Source: Haplomitrium mnioides (lineage: Eukaryota; Marchantiophyta; Haplomitriopsida; Calobryales). Taken from it: DNA of 31,773 nucleotides. The notes beneath the pieces were generated by a model that saw nothing but the letters and a program-made list of their open reading frames with translations, was not told where the DNA came from and did not search any database. The position numbers and the translations under genes are program-made. Location: contig JBNGIS010020712.1 in NCBI GenBank assembly GCA_049999725.1, positions 1 through 31,773 of the forward strand, given 5' to 3'. Of the stretch, positions 31,063 through 31,773 are shown in pieces. Each line of letters starts with the position of its first letter. Position 1 is the stretch's first letter.

Positions 31063-31773
31063 ATCTCAGATTTGTTGCACTAAGTTCTAGGATCTTTAAG
31101 GAAACAAGAAGCATAAGAACATCATTGCAACTCAGTACGGATAGCAATTATTCCATGATCTAAGATTTGTTGCACTAAGTTCTAAGATCTTTAACTAAAC
31201 AAGAAGCATAAGAACATTACGCCAACTCAATGATCTAAGATTGGTTGTACTAAGTTCTAGGATCTTTAATCTAAGATCTTTAAACAAGAAGCATAAGAAC
31301 ATTACACCAACTCTGTAAGGACAGCATATACTTCACGATATGAGATTTGAAGCGGAAGAACATTACACTAACTCCGTAAGGACAGCATATACTTCACGAT
31401 ATGATATGAGATTTGAAGCATAAGAACATTACACCAACTCAGAAAGGACAACAATAACTTAAGTACATGAGATTTGAAGCATAAGAACATTACACCAACT
31501 CAGAAAGGACAACAATAACGTAAGTACAGCATATACTTCACGATATCAGATTTGAAGCATAAGAACATTACACCAACTCAGAAAGGACAACAATTACTTC
31601 ATGATATGAGATTTGTTGCACTAAGTTCTAGGATATTTAACGAAACAAAAAGCATAAAAACATTACACCAATTCAATAAGGACAGCAATTACTTCATGAT
31701 CTGAGATTTGTTGTACTAAGTTCTAGGATATTTAACGAAACAAGAAGCATAAGAACATTACACCAACTCAATA
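31062..31773. repeat. Satellite array with long (~95 bp) and short (~61 bp) units
   Basis: Tandem units share AAGCATAAGAACATTACACC, AACTCAG and AGGACAGCAATTACTTCAT. Long units also contain GTTGCACTAAGTTCTAGGAT and TTTAACGAAACAA; short units lack that ~34-bp block and read GATTTGAAGC directly. Long and short units are grouped: long at the left, short in the middle, long again at the right. The array runs off the window. Confidence 0.9.

Overview
The window reads as nuclear DNA of a land plant that makes flagellated sperm: a bryophyte, lycophyte or fern, or less likely a cycad or Ginkgo. The plant side rests on a GPI-anchored phytocyanin with a proline-rich tail and a plant-type DHNA-CoA thioesterase. 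The flagellar side rests on a complete CFAP61 gene, an axonemal radial-spoke protein absent from flowering plants. Introns are GT-AG and there are no bacterial signatures. I cannot name the species.

Layout. 1-2475: simple repeats, then a partly triplicated block that looks like minus-strand gene debris. 3588-4521: phytocyanin (+, two exons). 6141-12656: CFAP61 (-); I could place 16 exons whose phases join into one 3,783-nt frame. 12657-13069: a short divergent promoter with a TATA box on the plus side. 13070-14298: the first two exons of a hotdog-fold thioesterase (+), whose last exon I cannot find. From there to the right edge the sequence is almost entirely mobile elements and repeats: a solo LTR with perfect 5-bp target duplication (15843-16749), a 10-N gap, a decayed APE/RT LINE (16784-19978), a second LINE fragment, a Copia integrase/RT fragment on the minus strand, a composite Penelope-like element (PLE, about 21986-26968), an inverted diverged LTR copy, an array of ~531-bp units (27631-29025), a further truncated PLE tail (30207-30476), a 49-bp perfect inverted repeat and a satellite that runs off the window.

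The most interesting signal is in the PLE. Its 3' untranslated region occurs four times here (three with a full core) and contains a compact RNA-like fold: an outer helix closing on three or four hairpins. The ~531-bp units have a different primary sequence, yet can form the same outer helix and the same three main hairpins, with both strands of each helix changed together, and they share single-stranded motifs with the PLE. This looks like a conserved structured RNA shared by an autonomous retroelement and a non-autonomous partner. Two 5'-truncated PLE copies are flanked by 15-bp target duplications, which shows that the 3' end containing this RNA is the part that is mobilised. The PLE protein has a reverse transcriptase with Penelope-type motifs and no GIY-YIG endonuclease that I can recognise.

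All calls come from reading the sequence by eye; no searches or folding programs were run.
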